Virus record (IMG/VR): IMGVR_UViG_3300020468_000006 | Span: 1 to 61,667 of that record | Origin: a virus | Reading direction: 5' to 3' (one strand) | DNA length: 61,667 nt | Notes under the pieces: generated by a model | Database searches by the model: none | Seen by the model: only the letters and a program-made list of their open reading frames with translations | What the model was told of the DNA's origin: nothing | Translations under genes and position numbers: made by a program | Part shown: piece after piece, positions 1 to 7,179 of the stretch | Layout: each line of letters opens with the position of its first letter | Position numbering within the stretch: the first letter of the stretch is position 1

Positions 1-459
1 TTATGTCACAATGTACAGCAGGTTGGTAAAACAAACAAGATTCTCCAGGATTTACCAGATCTCGAAAAACAGTTATTAGAGTGTGTACACTTTCATAATA
101 ATGAAGGATTAAACTATGCATCTGAATTTCGACTATCCGATGTATATGTAGAATTAGCACATAGTGGAGCGATCTATGCACCACATGAACATGCTAATTG
201 CTTATTCTCAGGCACGTTTTTTATATCATATCAAGAAGAACAACATGCTTACCTTAAGTTTAAGAGACAAGTACAGAGTCAAATGTTCCCAGTTATGATG
301 CTACCATTTAAACAAATGACAGCATTTAATCTACAGGAAGCAACAGTTCCATTTAAGAATGGTGATGTAGTAATCTATCCATCTAATCTAACACATGGGT
401 ATGAGAGCAATCAATCAGATGGTAGAATCACTCTAACCTTTAATGTAGTTCCACAGTAG
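1..459 (+). CDS. 2OG-Fe(II) oxygenase-like protein, 5' truncated
   Basis: Reading from base 1 gives 152 codons ending in TAG at 457-459; the start lies upstream of the window. The visible part carries the signature of the phage and bacterial putative 2OG-Fe(II) oxygenase family (PF13759-like). There is a PHEHAN segment followed by SGTFFIS at about codons 61-75, then GDVVIYPSNLTHGYE with the distal His at codon 132, and RITLTFNV at the C-terminus, where the Arg fits a 2-oxoglutarate contact. Such enzymes hydroxylate a substrate using Fe(II), O2 and 2-oxoglutarate, and they are common in marine T4-like phages, usually with unknown substrate. The family call is from motif recognition; the substrate cannot be inferred. 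The 320-base gap with a promoter downstream suggests this is the last gene of its unit. Confidence 0.7.
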   Translation, partial: LCHNVQQVGKTNKILQDLPDLEKQLLECVHFHNNEGLNYASEFRLSDVYVELAHSGAIYAPHEHANCLFSGTFFISYQEEQHAYLKFKRQVQSQMFPVMMLPFKQMTAFNLQEATVPFKNGDVVIYPSNLTHGYESNQSDGRITLTFNVVPQ

Positions 460-492
460 TCAGCGTATGCATTATTGTCACATTTACGGTAA

Positions 493-507
493 AAGGATAG
501 TATCCTT
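493..507 (+). repeat. Inverted repeat, possible weak terminator
   Basis: AAGGATA and TATCCTT form a perfect 7-base inverted repeat around a single G. Folded as RNA it gives a 5-bp stem with a 5-base loop, 34 bases after the oxygenase stop codon. The following bases are T-rich (GTGTATATTTT) but do not form a pure U run, so a factor-independent terminator is only a weak possibility. Confidence 0.3.
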
Positions 508-650
508 GTGTATATTTTAAATGTTTAAATAAATATAGGTAAGATCTTTATTCATGGGATAATACACGGAGTTGCTACTGTCTCAAATTTTAAGGTATCG
601 ACACCGATTTGTCAACAGTACAGGGACGAAATCAGAGAAACCACACACAT

Positions 651-679
651 TTGACAAACATTTGAGTTTCCTATATAAT
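651..679 (+). promoter_or_regulatory. Consensus sigma-70 promoter
   Basis: TTGACA at 651-656 and TATAAT at 674-679 are exact consensus hexamers separated by the optimal 17 bases, so transcription should begin at about 686. This is the best sigma-70 promoter I found in the window and looks like an early or host-polymerase promoter, unlike the ATAAATA motifs elsewhere. It faces the small genes from 780 onward. The direct repeat ACATTTGA at 647-654 and 658-665, offset by 11 bases, overlaps the -35 box and could be an operator. Confidence 0.75.
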
Positions 680-704
680 ATACACATGGGTCAGTACCCC
701 ATAG

Positions 705-724
705 TTTTCCACAGGTGTGGATAA
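705..724 (+). promoter_or_regulatory. Palindromic pair of DnaA-box-like 9-mers / leader hairpin
   Basis: TTTTCCACA (705-713) faces TGTGGATAA (716-724, the complement of TTATCCACA) across two bases. TTATCCACA is the classical DnaA box, and TTTTCCACA fits the relaxed form TTWTNCACA and, as I recall it, the cyanobacterial box. As RNA the same bases give a stem of eight positions with one T-T mismatch and an AGGT tetraloop, located about 20 bases into the predicted leader. Whether it acts as DNA site or RNA structure cannot be told from sequence alone. Confidence 0.45.
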
Positions 725-735
725 GTGTAGAGACA

Positions 736-776
736 TAATTGCCTTAATTGCCTAGACCATTTTGCCCTTATTGCCT
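736..776 (+). repeat. Array of four 9-base repeats (TAATTGCCT type)
   Basis: TAATTGCCT occurs twice in perfect tandem (736-744, 745-753). After five bases come two diverged copies, ATTTTGCCC (759-767) and TTATTGCCT (768-776). The array ends three bases before the ATG at 780. Its place in the leader suggests an operator for a DNA- or RNA-binding regulator; no role is established. Confidence 0.5.
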
Positions 777-779
777 CTC

Positions 780-956
780 ATGCAAATGACTAAAACAATC
801 ACCCTAGAGACCACCCCACCTGTTAGTGTTAAGATCTGGGAAAAGAACAGGAAACACTTTTGGGCGTATGACTATCCAGGATGCAGTAAGAACGGAGCAT
901 TTCGGAGTTATCAACAGGCACTTGAGGATGCTTACGAGTTCTCTACTACACTCTAA
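780..956 (+). CDS. Small hypothetical protein, 58 aa
   Basis: I do not recognise a named family. The ATG at 780 is chosen over an upstream TTG at 762 because the TTG lies inside the repeat array; an ATG at 786 is equally possible, and neither has a clear Shine-Dalgarno sequence. The product runs from MQMTKTITLE, contains SVKIWEKNRKHFWAYDYPGC and ends in EFSTTL, a short mixed alpha/beta sequence rich in aromatics. Its stop TAA shares its last base with the next ATG, so the two genes are probably translationally coupled. It is the first gene after the sigma-70 promoter at 651-679 and may be made earlier than the structural genes. Confidence 0.55.
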   Translation: MQMTKTITLETTPPVSVKIWEKNRKHFWAYDYPGCSKNGAFRSYQQALEDAYEFSTTL

Positions 957-1171
957 TGCAAATCCCTAGTAACCTAGAATTTCTCATGGAATTGTATGAC
1001 CTTGGGAGTCTACCACCTGATGAACAGATAGAACTCGCACAGGGTCTAATCGACTATGGACTGGTAGATGATCTCAGACAATACCAACCCCTATGCGACT
1101 ACTTCATTGCTGAGGGTCTATGCTATGATGTACACGTGGGAGACGAGAGTATAAATACTCAGGGCAGTTAG
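956..1171 (+). CDS. Small hypothetical protein, 71 aa
   Basis: The start overlaps the previous stop (TAATG), which supports coupled translation. The protein is acidic and mostly helical in appearance, with the segment IELAQGLIDYGLVDDL followed by a second short helix and an AEGLC element. This layout recalls small phage proteins with a LIDxG...GLC pattern (I believe filed under DUF7417), but I cannot confirm membership. The final codons contain the palindrome GAGTATAAATACTC, which includes a perfect T4-type late box TATAAATA at 1150-1157. The gene therefore closes one transcription unit and carries the promoter for the next. Confidence 0.6.
   Translation: MQIPSNLEFLMELYDLGSLPPDEQIELAQGLIDYGLVDDLRQYQPLCDYFIAEGLCYDVHVGDESINTQGS
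1150..1157 (+). promoter_or_regulatory. Late promoter box TATAAATA
   Basis: This is an exact match to the T4 late -10 element and lies in the centre of the palindrome GAGTATAAATACTC. It sits inside the 3' end of the preceding gene, about 140 bases before the ATG at 1300, and could drive the small genes, the hydrolase and the spike genes downstream. The 128-base gap after it (1172-1299) is AT-rich and shows no gene. Confidence 0.5.
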
Positions 1172-1299
1172 GACAGGGTTATTTACGTATATTAAAAAAG
1201 TACCTTCTTCTTAAGCTATAAACGTATCCCAGAGGGGTCGTGATATCTAATGCATATCAAAAATATTTTCGTTATATAAAAATTCCCCATAGGTAAAAA

Positions 1300-1446
1300 A
1301 TGAGAGAGAAGGATCAAAGGAAGTATGCGAAGAAGTTAATAAAACTTGCAAAGTGTTGCCCACAGTGGTATACTAAGGGTGACGTAAGATTTGCCAAACT
1401 CATTAAGAGTCGCCTCAAGAAAAAGGATGACAAGACCAACGTATGA
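1300..1446 (+). CDS. Small basic protein, 48 aa
   Basis: The ATG at 1300 follows AGG with suitable spacing (ATAGGTAAAAAATG) and opens a 48-codon frame ending in TGA at 1444-1446. The product begins MREKDQRKYAKKL, contains LAKCCPQWYTKGDVRFAKL and ends KDDKTNV. About a third of its residues are Lys or Arg, so it may bind nucleic acid or a charged partner; no family is recognised. It overlaps the following hydrolase gene by 20 bases if that gene starts at 1427, which suggests coupling. Confidence 0.6.
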   Translation: MREKDQRKYAKKLIKLAKCCPQWYTKGDVRFAKLIKSRLKKKDDKTNV

Positions 1447-1921
1447 CGTAGTGTGGAACAAATGGAAGGACTACATGAACCTTCCATGGTGGAAACAGAA
1501 GCAAAACATCGGAGGATGCTATGGAGTGATACTGAAGTTCTATGAAGAACAGTATGGTATACCTCTATATGATTATCCGAGTGAGAAGAAGTACTACTTT
1601 AAGACTGACTATATACACTCTGCTGCACCGAATGGGAGTACGATAATATATCAGGGAGATAATATGACATCCTTTGATCATCATATAATGAAGGAAGGGG
1701 ATGTTATTATCATGCGTCTATACATAGAACCTCTACAAGGGGGGTATAGGAACGCTGAAGGGCATCGTTTATGTAATCATATCGGAATATACCTAGAGGG
1801 CGGTTATATGCTACATCACCCATATCAAGGGCAGTCTACCATTATAGACTTAGAGGGAGATGGGGCGATGTATCTGTCATATGCTGAGTTGGTACTTCGT
1901 AAAAAAGAAATACCTATATAA
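1427..1921 (+). CDS. NlpC/P60-type cell-wall hydrolase
   Basis: The 164-residue product looks like a phage NlpC/P60 peptidase, the fold that cuts peptidoglycan stem peptides and is found in tail-tip proteins such as lambda gpK. The nucleophile would be Cys31 in NIGGCYGVILKFYEEQYGI, the typical cysteine at the head of a helix. The His would be His118 in CNHIGIYLEGGYMLHH, and His130 or His131 is a candidate third residue. I start it at ATG 1427 rather than at a TTG at 1391, because the TTG version only adds residues from the overlapping small gene. It lies just before the spike-like genes, so it may replace the lysozyme domain that T4 carries in gp5. The triad assignment is inference from motifs. 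Confidence 0.7.
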   Translation: MTRPTYDVVWNKWKDYMNLPWWKQKQNIGGCYGVILKFYEEQYGIPLYDYPSEKKYYFKTDYIHSAAPNGSTIIYQGDNMTSFDHHIMKEGDVIIMRLYIEPLQGGYRNAEGHRLCNHIGIYLEGGYMLHHPYQGQSTIIDLEGDGAMYLSYAELVLRKKEIPI

Positions 1922-1946
1922 AAATGAATACAAAGATACTATGTTA

Positions 1947-2120
1947 ATGTCTGATAGATATGCAATGCATCTAGAGGTTGACGATGATGGGGATTATTTC
2001 ATGAAGATCCCAGAAGATTTGGTCAATGATCTAAGATGGGTAGAGGGAGATACACTGGACTTCGAAGAAGATATAGATGGCACTGTAATCCTTACGAAAG
2101 TACAAAAAAAATCACCGTAA
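1947..2120 (+). CDS. AbrB/SpoVT-like small protein
   Basis: The 57-residue product starts MSDRYAMHLEVDDDGDYF and then shows IPEDLVNDLRWVEGDTL and a final GTVILTKV strand. This is the swapped-hairpin pattern of AbrB-like domains (an IPxxLxxxLxWxEGD core). Such proteins usually bind DNA as dimers, and small versions are common in marine T4-like phages. An ATG at 1941 is an alternative start. An in-frame ATG at 1860 would overlap the hydrolase by about 60 bases and add residues that look like read-through, so I reject it. A regulatory role is inferred from the fold only. Confidence 0.55.
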   Translation: MSDRYAMHLEVDDDGDYFMKIPEDLVNDLRWVEGDTLDFEEDIDGTVILTKVQKKSP

Positions 2121-2149
2121 AAAAAACCCACCGTTTACTCTAATATATT

Positions 2150-2389
2150 ATGGAAGAATTCTTAGACCAGTATAAGGAACATATGGAGATGATCAGTAAG
2201 GGACTCGAAAACCTTGCTAAGAGAATCGAAACACTGGAACATGGAATAAGTCACATGCCACCGCCAGGTGCTGATATGGTAAAGTATAAACCTGAGGGAT
2301 ATGCTGACCACTTAAATCTTGCTGAATTGTTTGACGATCTATATACCCGCCTAAATATGTTGGAGAGACGTATTAAGGAATTGGAGTAG
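2150..2389 (+). CDS. Coiled-coil small protein, 79 aa
   Basis: The protein is dominated by two amphipathic helices: residues about 1-33 (EEFLDQYKEHMEMI, then LENLAKRIETLEHGI) and about 55-79 (LFDDLYTRLNMLERRIKEL). They are joined by a PPPGAD-containing linker, and heptad spacing of Leu, Ile and Met is clear. No family is recognised. Its TAG stop shares its last G with the GTG start of the large structural gene downstream. A Shine-Dalgarno-like AAGGA at 2375-2379 inside its last codons serves that start. It may be a chaperone or assembly partner of the following structural protein, but that is inference from position alone. Confidence 0.6.
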   Translation: MEEFLDQYKEHMEMISKGLENLAKRIETLEHGISHMPPPGADMVKYKPEGYADHLNLAELFDDLYTRLNMLERRIKELE

Positions 2390-5300
2390 TGCCATCCTAT
2401 ATTTTAGAAACAGGTAGGAGTTATCCTAACGTAGTGACCAGTAGCACCTTCGCTGCTGACTACCAACGTCCTGCTGATAGTAGATACCAGTCACATGATA
2501 ATCACAGTGGTCCAGGTACCAACTATAATATTACATTTAACGGATTCGGTCCTGGTTCTTTAATAGCAGGAAAGGATGTAGTCTTATATTTGGGTGATGA
2601 TGATGAAACTTGTGTAGGATCATCCTGTGATGGTGCTCGTCTACCAATTTATAGATGGTATCGTAGTAAATATCAAGATCATACCTATACACAACAGAAA
2701 GTATTAGACCATACTAGGGATTTTCCTGGTGATGGTAATGCAAAGAAGGTCATGCAGGGTTATAATAGAGAACCTCGTGACGGAAGAGCAGTATATCATA
2801 TAGCAAGAAAGGCAGCAACTGGTACAACAGCGTTATATGCTCATTATAATGCAACTCTGAATGACACAATGTTGTCTACGAATGCAACTCCTCCTTCTGG
2901 ATATGCATTAAGAGAGACGATTGGTTATATTTGGACAAGTTCATCCAATGCAGATGCATATAAAGCAGTTAGTGAGACAGTAAAACCTCTTTACGAGTAT
3001 TACTATCAGTCAAATACCATGAAGAGGGATCACTTCTATACGATTGATCCTACAAATGAGGTAAATTTACAGACAGGAATAGCAGGAGTACCTGATTGCA
3101 AGGATCCTAGAGACCAATCGTACACATATGTTGGGATAGTAGGCTATTGTTTTGAGTTAAACAAGGCAAGTAGTGCAGTTACTACCTATGCTGACATCGG
3201 ATCTATCGGTCCGACAGGGGAATGTAACGTAAATAGATCGAATTGGTACCAATGGAACAATAACTGGACACTCTTAAAGTATCTCCGAGAGCAGAATGGC
3301 GTACCTGCGGTACAAGGTTGGGGTAATCCTGACAATGTAGCTGGTGTTAATACTACAGATGCACTGTTTGAGTGGTTCTATGGAAGGAATGGTGCAGTAA
3401 AAGCAGCACTTCCCCGCTATCTTTCATTCGAGCAGTCGTATGATTCGCAGTTTATATACTATTTGTATGATACATCGTACCCATGGAACGGTCCTGTCTA
3501 TGGAATTAACTTCAGTTTGAGTGATGCAGCGTGTTGTCCTAACGATTTTGACTATGCAGACTGCCCAGTTTGTGTTCCTGTACCTGTAGAGTACAGTAGA
3601 TTCTATGAAATAAGGTCAGATTCATGGGAAACACTCAAAACTAAGATGACTATAAGTGATCTAAAGTCTAAAAATGTCAATGAATCCTTCTTAGTAGCGG
3701 ATACGGTCAGTCGTAGAATCCTTTTTAGGTACACAACGACCACTGGATCCTTCTTTATAGGTGAAAAAATCAACGGATGGGACATTACACAGATCAGATA
3801 CTTCGGTGATGAACTAAAAGTGGGGTATATGGAGCTGAATGGGGAAGGAAATGAGTTCACATATCTACAAGCATTCACTTCTACCGACAATGGTGGTATA
3901 CAAGTACTATCTGGATACGGTATAAAGGACAAAGGAGCGTTCTTTGGTGTCTATGAGTTCCCTAAAAAGATAACTTACTACAAAGTTGAGATAGATCCAC
4001 GCCAATTGATTGCTAATCGTACACTTGATACTGCAGATATAAGAGCAAATATAAATTCAGAGGGTCAAGTTGAGAGTGTAGAGATCATTAATGGTGGAAT
4101 GGGGTATGCTCAACCTCTTATTGACATCGAACAACCTGCTGTTTTGACTGAAAGGTCTGCAAATGACAATGCAAGGAAGACTTTACACAACATGGGAGGG
4201 TGGGATCAGACAATGATGGACTCTCCTAACGATCCTGTGAACAATCCATACGGTGAAAAGAACAATTTTAGCTTTAAGGACATCAAAAAGAAGCAGTCTG
4301 CTGTTCTAGAAGAGGATATGTCGCAGAGTTTTAACGAAAGAGAGAACTTAATACCCTATGGAAACGGTGCTCAGAGGGGAGAGGTGCAAATATCAGGCAC
4401 AGATGCCCAAGTTGATGTGGGAAATAAGCAATTAAGAAGAGCAACAGGTGAAGGAAAAGGTAAAACTCCCCTTAAGAAGGCAGAAATAGAGATAACACAG
4501 TTAGATGAGAACGGATCTATCATAGAATTGCTTATAAAAAACCGTGGTAGTGGTTATGATCCTGATCCAAACAACAGACCTGCGGTATTTGTGGTCGATG
4601 CTGAGAAGGATACGTATACTAATCGTGGTCCTAACGTAAATTTATCAACTAAAACGTTTAAAAACAACATTAGAGCAGAGAATGGACTCAAAGAGAAGAT
4701 AACTTCGGGTACAGATGCGTCAAGTGAGGAGATAGATCAGATGGATGACGGTATCATAGGTGGTTTTAACACTATGATGAACGGATTTACCACAAAGTAC
4801 CCTACTGGTTACCTCAGAATTAAGGAAATTGACGATGAGCACACTAATTTGTGCTCAAACTTCCCCGCAAGTTGCATAAACATCGAGATTCCTGGTATTT
4901 TCGAAGACGCATTGTTCACTGCAGAGGATGTAAGAGGTCCGACTAAGTATTCTGATTCATTTAAAGAGATGATGACCAACCAATACCCCGATATGCTTGG
5001 TGGAGTACGTCAAACTGACAAAAAGAGTGGTGACTTTAGTGATCTATGGGGTTGGAACAACAAACAGAGCTGTATAAATCTACCTCAACCTAAGTTATAC
5101 ACCGCTACACGCTTTTTTGAGATACCATGCCCCTATACTGAGTTGGATGAAGAGAAGAAACAGAAGGCATATGGGTATATGGTGTACAAATATTGTGCAT
5201 CAAGTGCAGAGAGAGCTAGTTTTAAGGTTTCGATGGCATTAGAGGGGCATACAACGGGTCCTCAGGGGCAAGATTTCATGAACTTCCTAAGAAATTTGCC

Positions 5301-6156
5301 AGAACCTAATTTAACATGGACTAGAGACTCAGGACCAGGTGGAAATAGCAAATGTTGGCCATGTAAACGAGGTGATATTGAGGGTAGATGCTATCGTGAC
5401 CCAAGTAATGCGTCTGATATTGTATTTGTGCCTGTTGGTAGTGATGAAAACACCTATGATTATAACAGAGGAGGGTTTTCGGAGTATGAACAGTTTAAAA
5501 CTTGGTTAGGTGACAATTTATCTTCCCATGATCCCAATGGGCAAGTTGGTTGGATTGCTCATGAGGCAGATCCTGAGACTGGGCAGGAACTTGATACACG
5601 ATATTGGAACTATACGAATATAAGTGTAGCCATGCCCGTAGGTGGAGTACCTCCTAATGAGTGTTGGGACACCTATCTCCGTCATTCTAGTAATACTAAT
5701 GGATGCTTAGATGTGTATTGCGGATATAACCCTGCAAATCCAGGTACTAATAAAACTGCATCTACGGGATACTGGGGAGTTGGGTATATTGCCAATCCTC
5801 CTTGTACTGGAGGAAATCTAGCACTTGACTTTGTATCTGACGCAGCGATAGCAGTTAACCCTAAGTTGTGTAGTGAGTTTGAGTTGCTCCTTGGACCGTT
5901 TAATGGTACAATGTCAGTATTAAACTATAATACAGGATCGACACTCACTTATGGTGATGCAGTCCGTAACTTCGGTAACCCATATTTCAGTGAATGCGAT
6001 CTAGTATTCGGAACCATGACTAGTATTACTAATCCTGGTACTCTAATAGATAACTCAAAGCGGGTTGCAGCACCTTCTTTCGACCCTACGGATTCGGATA
6101 GGGAGGAATATGACGAAGAGTATAAAATTCCCGACAGTCATTACACAACGGATTAG
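2389..6156 (+). CDS. Large cysteine-rich virion structural protein, 1255 aa
   Basis: The start is GTG in the overlap TAGTG, nine bases after AAGGA. Residues about 84-260 hold two stretches like the DUF5648 repeat: PIYRWYRSKYQDHTYT, and PLYEYYY... with DHFYTIDPTNEVNL followed by YVGIVGYCFE. Two GxGY beta motifs, also abundant in the giant protein downstream, lie near 565-575 (INGGMGYAQP) and 715-725 (KNRGSGYDPD). Cysteines cluster at about 379-396 (CCPNDFDYADCPVC) and 987-1000 (CWPCKRGDIEGRC), suggesting metal sites or disulphides. The position just before the PAAR-like gene and the wedge genes fits a baseplate hub or spike-associated protein, possibly the gp5 position. I see no lysozyme domain. 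The specific role is unproven. Confidence 0.65.
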   Translation: MPSYILETGRSYPNVVTSSTFAADYQRPADSRYQSHDNHSGPGTNYNITFNGFGPGSLIAGKDVVLYLGDDDETCVGSSCDGARLPIYRWYRSKYQDHTYTQQKVLDHTRDFPGDGNAKKVMQGYNREPRDGRAVYHIARKAATGTTALYAHYNATLNDTMLSTNATPPSGYALRETIGYIWTSSSNADAYKAVSETVKPLYEYYYQSNTMKRDHFYTIDPTNEVNLQTGIAGVPDCKDPRDQSYTYVGIVGYCFELNKASSAVTTYADIGSIGPTGECNVNRSNWYQWNNNWTLLKYLREQNGVPAVQGWGNPDNVAGVNTTDALFEWFYGRNGAVKAALPRYLSFEQSYDSQFIYYLYDTSYPWNGPVYGINFSLSDAACCPNDFDYADCPVCVPVPVEYSRFYEIRSDSWETLKTKMTISDLKSKNVNESFLVADTVSRRILFRYTTTTGSFFIGEKINGWDITQIRYFGDELKVGYMELNGEGNEFTYLQAFTSTDNGGIQVLSGYGIKDKGAFFGVYEFPKKITYYKVEIDPRQLIANRTLDTADIRANINSEGQVESVEIINGGMGYAQPLIDIEQPAVLTERSANDNARKTLHNMGGWDQTMMDSPNDPVNNPYGEKNNFSFKDIKKKQSAVLEEDMSQSFNERENLIPYGNGAQRGEVQISGTDAQVDVGNKQLRRATGEGKGKTPLKKAEIEITQLDENGSIIELLIKNRGSGYDPDPNNRPAVFVVDAEKDTYTNRGPNVNLSTKTFKNNIRAENGLKEKITSGTDASSEEIDQMDDGIIGGFNTMMNGFTTKYPTGYLRIKEIDDEHTNLCSNFPASCINIEIPGIFEDALFTAEDVRGPTKYSDSFKEMMTNQYPDMLGGVRQTDKKSGDFSDLWGWNNKQSCINLPQPKLYTATRFFEIPCPYTELDEEKKQKAYGYMVYKYCASSAERASFKVSMALEGHTTGPQGQDFMNFLRNLPEPNLTWTRDSGPGGNSKCWPCKRGDIEGRCYRDPSNASDIVFVPVGSDENTYDYNRGGFSEYEQFKTWLGDNLSSHDPNGQVGWIAHEADPETGQELDTRYWNYTNISVAMPVGGVPPNECWDTYLRHSSNTNGCLDVYCGYNPANPGTNKTASTGYWGVGYIANPPCTGGNLALDFVSDAAIAVNPKLCSEFELLLGPFNGTMSVLNYNTGSTLTYGDAVRNFGNPYFSECDLVFGTMTSITNPGTLIDNSKRVAAPSFDPTDSDREEYDEEYKIPDSHYTTD

Positions 6157-6687
6157 ATGGCATACGGTTTCCTATTACCAGTAGCACCTATTACAGGTTT
6201 ACCTTGTAGCGGACATGGCATATGCATTCCGTCTACGGTTCATTGTGTCATGGGATGTTCTGGTCCTCCACCAATGTATCCTATCAAGATCAAACAGTAT
6301 ACTTGTTGGTGGCCACCACTAGCACTTATACCTTTCGGTCCTCTGAATCCACTAAAGGCAACAGTGCTTACAAACTTCTTACCGACCATGACGTTCGGTG
6401 ATAGGTTTATAAATCATCCGTCGCCATGCACGAACATTGTAATACACATGTGTCCGTGTGGTAAATCCGTGTGTCCAAAACCAACTCCGTATCCATGTTC
6501 GGTATTAACGATCGAAGACGGGGGAGTCGGACATACCCGTATACTCATTGCACAGAGTAAGACGGTATTTGTAACCAAACTACCAATCGGTAGAATATAT
6601 GATCCATTAGGTATCGGGTTTCCTGGTTTCTCTTGGCCATGTTCATCAGTGGTTGCATATGGGTCACCAAATGTGCTATCATCATAA
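6157..6687 (+). CDS. PAAR-like putative spike tip protein
   Basis: This 176-residue protein starts directly after the previous stop. It shows PAAR-like features: an N-terminal PVAPITGLPCSGHG, a core TNFLPTMTFGDRFINH resembling the PAAR pattern (V-x-NG-x-P-x-x-x-x-GD), and many possible metal ligands. These are Cys17, His20, Cys23, His29, Cys30, Cys34, Cys50, His87, Cys91, His97, Cys99, Cys101, Cys106, Cys114 and His126. PAAR proteins such as T4 gp5.4 cap the membrane-piercing spike with a metal-stabilised cone. Its place between a hub-like protein and gp25 supports this. It is longer and richer in Cys than minimal PAAR proteins, so an extended PAAR-like family member is more likely than a canonical one. 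Confidence 0.6.
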   Translation: MAYGFLLPVAPITGLPCSGHGICIPSTVHCVMGCSGPPPMYPIKIKQYTCWWPPLALIPFGPLNPLKATVLTNFLPTMTFGDRFINHPSPCTNIVIHMCPCGKSVCPKPTPYPCSVLTIEDGGVGHTRILIAQSKTVFVTKLPIGRIYDPLGIGFPGFSWPCSSVVAYGSPNVLSS

Positions 6688-6703
6688 TAACTAATTAATT
6701 ACT

Positions 6704-6856
6704 ATGGCAGTTAGAACCAAAGAAGGCTCATGGGGAGCATCAATCTATGTTGAGAAGAATAGGAAGAAGACAAAACAAGGTAGTAGCATGAATACAAAGT
6801 ATTCTGCGACATCTCGCAACCATGCAAAGAAGAAATATAGAGGTCAGGGTAAGTAA
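6704..6856 (+). CDS. Small basic protein, 50 aa
   Basis: ATG at 6704 opens a 50-codon frame ending in TAA at 6854-6856, whose last base is the first base of the next ATG. The product begins MAVRTKEGSWGASIYVEKNR and ends HAKKKYRGQGK, with roughly a third basic residues. No named family is recognised. Gene packing on both sides (16 bases after the PAAR-like gene, a one-base overlap with the next) supports it as real. It may bind nucleic acid or an acidic partner such as the following protein, but this is speculation. Confidence 0.6.
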   Translation: MAVRTKEGSWGASIYVEKNRKKTKQGSSMNTKYSATSRNHAKKKYRGQGK

Positions 6857-7131
6857 TGGATACTCAAGCGATGTCAGCAGGAGGTGGAACAACCTCCGAT
6901 ATAGAAGCACAGAGAGATGCTATTCCACCTATGAAAACAAATAAGATGAATTTGTTATCAGATGCATTTAAAGAAGAACTTAAAGAACTCATTAACGAAG
7001 TCTTAGACGAGAGAGAACTCCGAGTAAAACTTAATGGTCCTTATGACTTTCCAGAGGATGAATCGGAGATAGTTATAAATGATGATGATCTTGATGGGGG
7101 AACTGAATGGCTTTATAGGGGCACATATTAG
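6856..7131 (+). CDS. Acidic hypothetical protein, 91 aa
   Basis: Translation is coupled to the preceding small basic gene (TAATG). The first 30 residues are low-complexity (MSAGGGTTSDIEAQRD). A helix follows at about 33-55 (LLSDAFKEELKELINEVLDE), then a strongly acidic tail (PEDESEIVINDDDLDGG). No domain is recognised. The position between the spike-tip-like gene and gp25 suggests a virion or assembly role. The gap after it contains a CTAAATA late-promoter candidate at 7149-7155. Confidence 0.55.
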   Translation: MDTQAMSAGGGTTSDIEAQRDAIPPMKTNKMNLLSDAFKEELKELINEVLDERELRVKLNGPYDFPEDESEIVINDDDLDGGTEWLYRGTY

Positions 7132-7148
7132 TTTTTCTGAAAACTCGT

Positions 7149-7155
7149 CTAAATA
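7149..7155 (+). promoter_or_regulatory. Late promoter candidate CTAAATA
   Basis: CTAAATA lies in the 48-base gap before gp25, 24 bases before its GTG start. It is one mismatch from the ATAAATA motif found before several other genes in the window, and this is a real intergenic position. Confidence 0.45.
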
Positions 7156-7179
7156 ACTATTGTTACAGTAAAAGCACTA

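Larger units (their letters stand above)
460..779 (+). other. 320-base intergenic regulatory stretch
   Basis: I see no convincing protein or RNA gene here. In order it holds an inverted repeat at 493-507, an AT-rich TTAAATAAATATA stretch at about 525-537, a near-consensus sigma-70 promoter at 651-679, two possible hairpins in the predicted leader (686-702 and 705-724), and four related 9-base repeats at 736-776 just before the start codon at 780. It separates the oxygenase gene from a run of small genes. Confidence 0.6.

Noticed and set aside
460-779. tRNA or other structured RNA gene in the intergenic stretch
   Set aside because: Only short hairpins are visible; no cloverleaf or TTCRA arm was found.
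1391-1426. TTG start for the NlpC/P60 gene
   Set aside because: The added 12 residues come from sequence that encodes the overlapping 48-residue protein, and an ATG exists at 1427.
1860-1946. Upstream ATG for the AbrB-like gene
   Set aside because: It would overlap the hydrolase gene by about 60 bases and add a non-conserved-looking segment before the clear MSDRYAM start.
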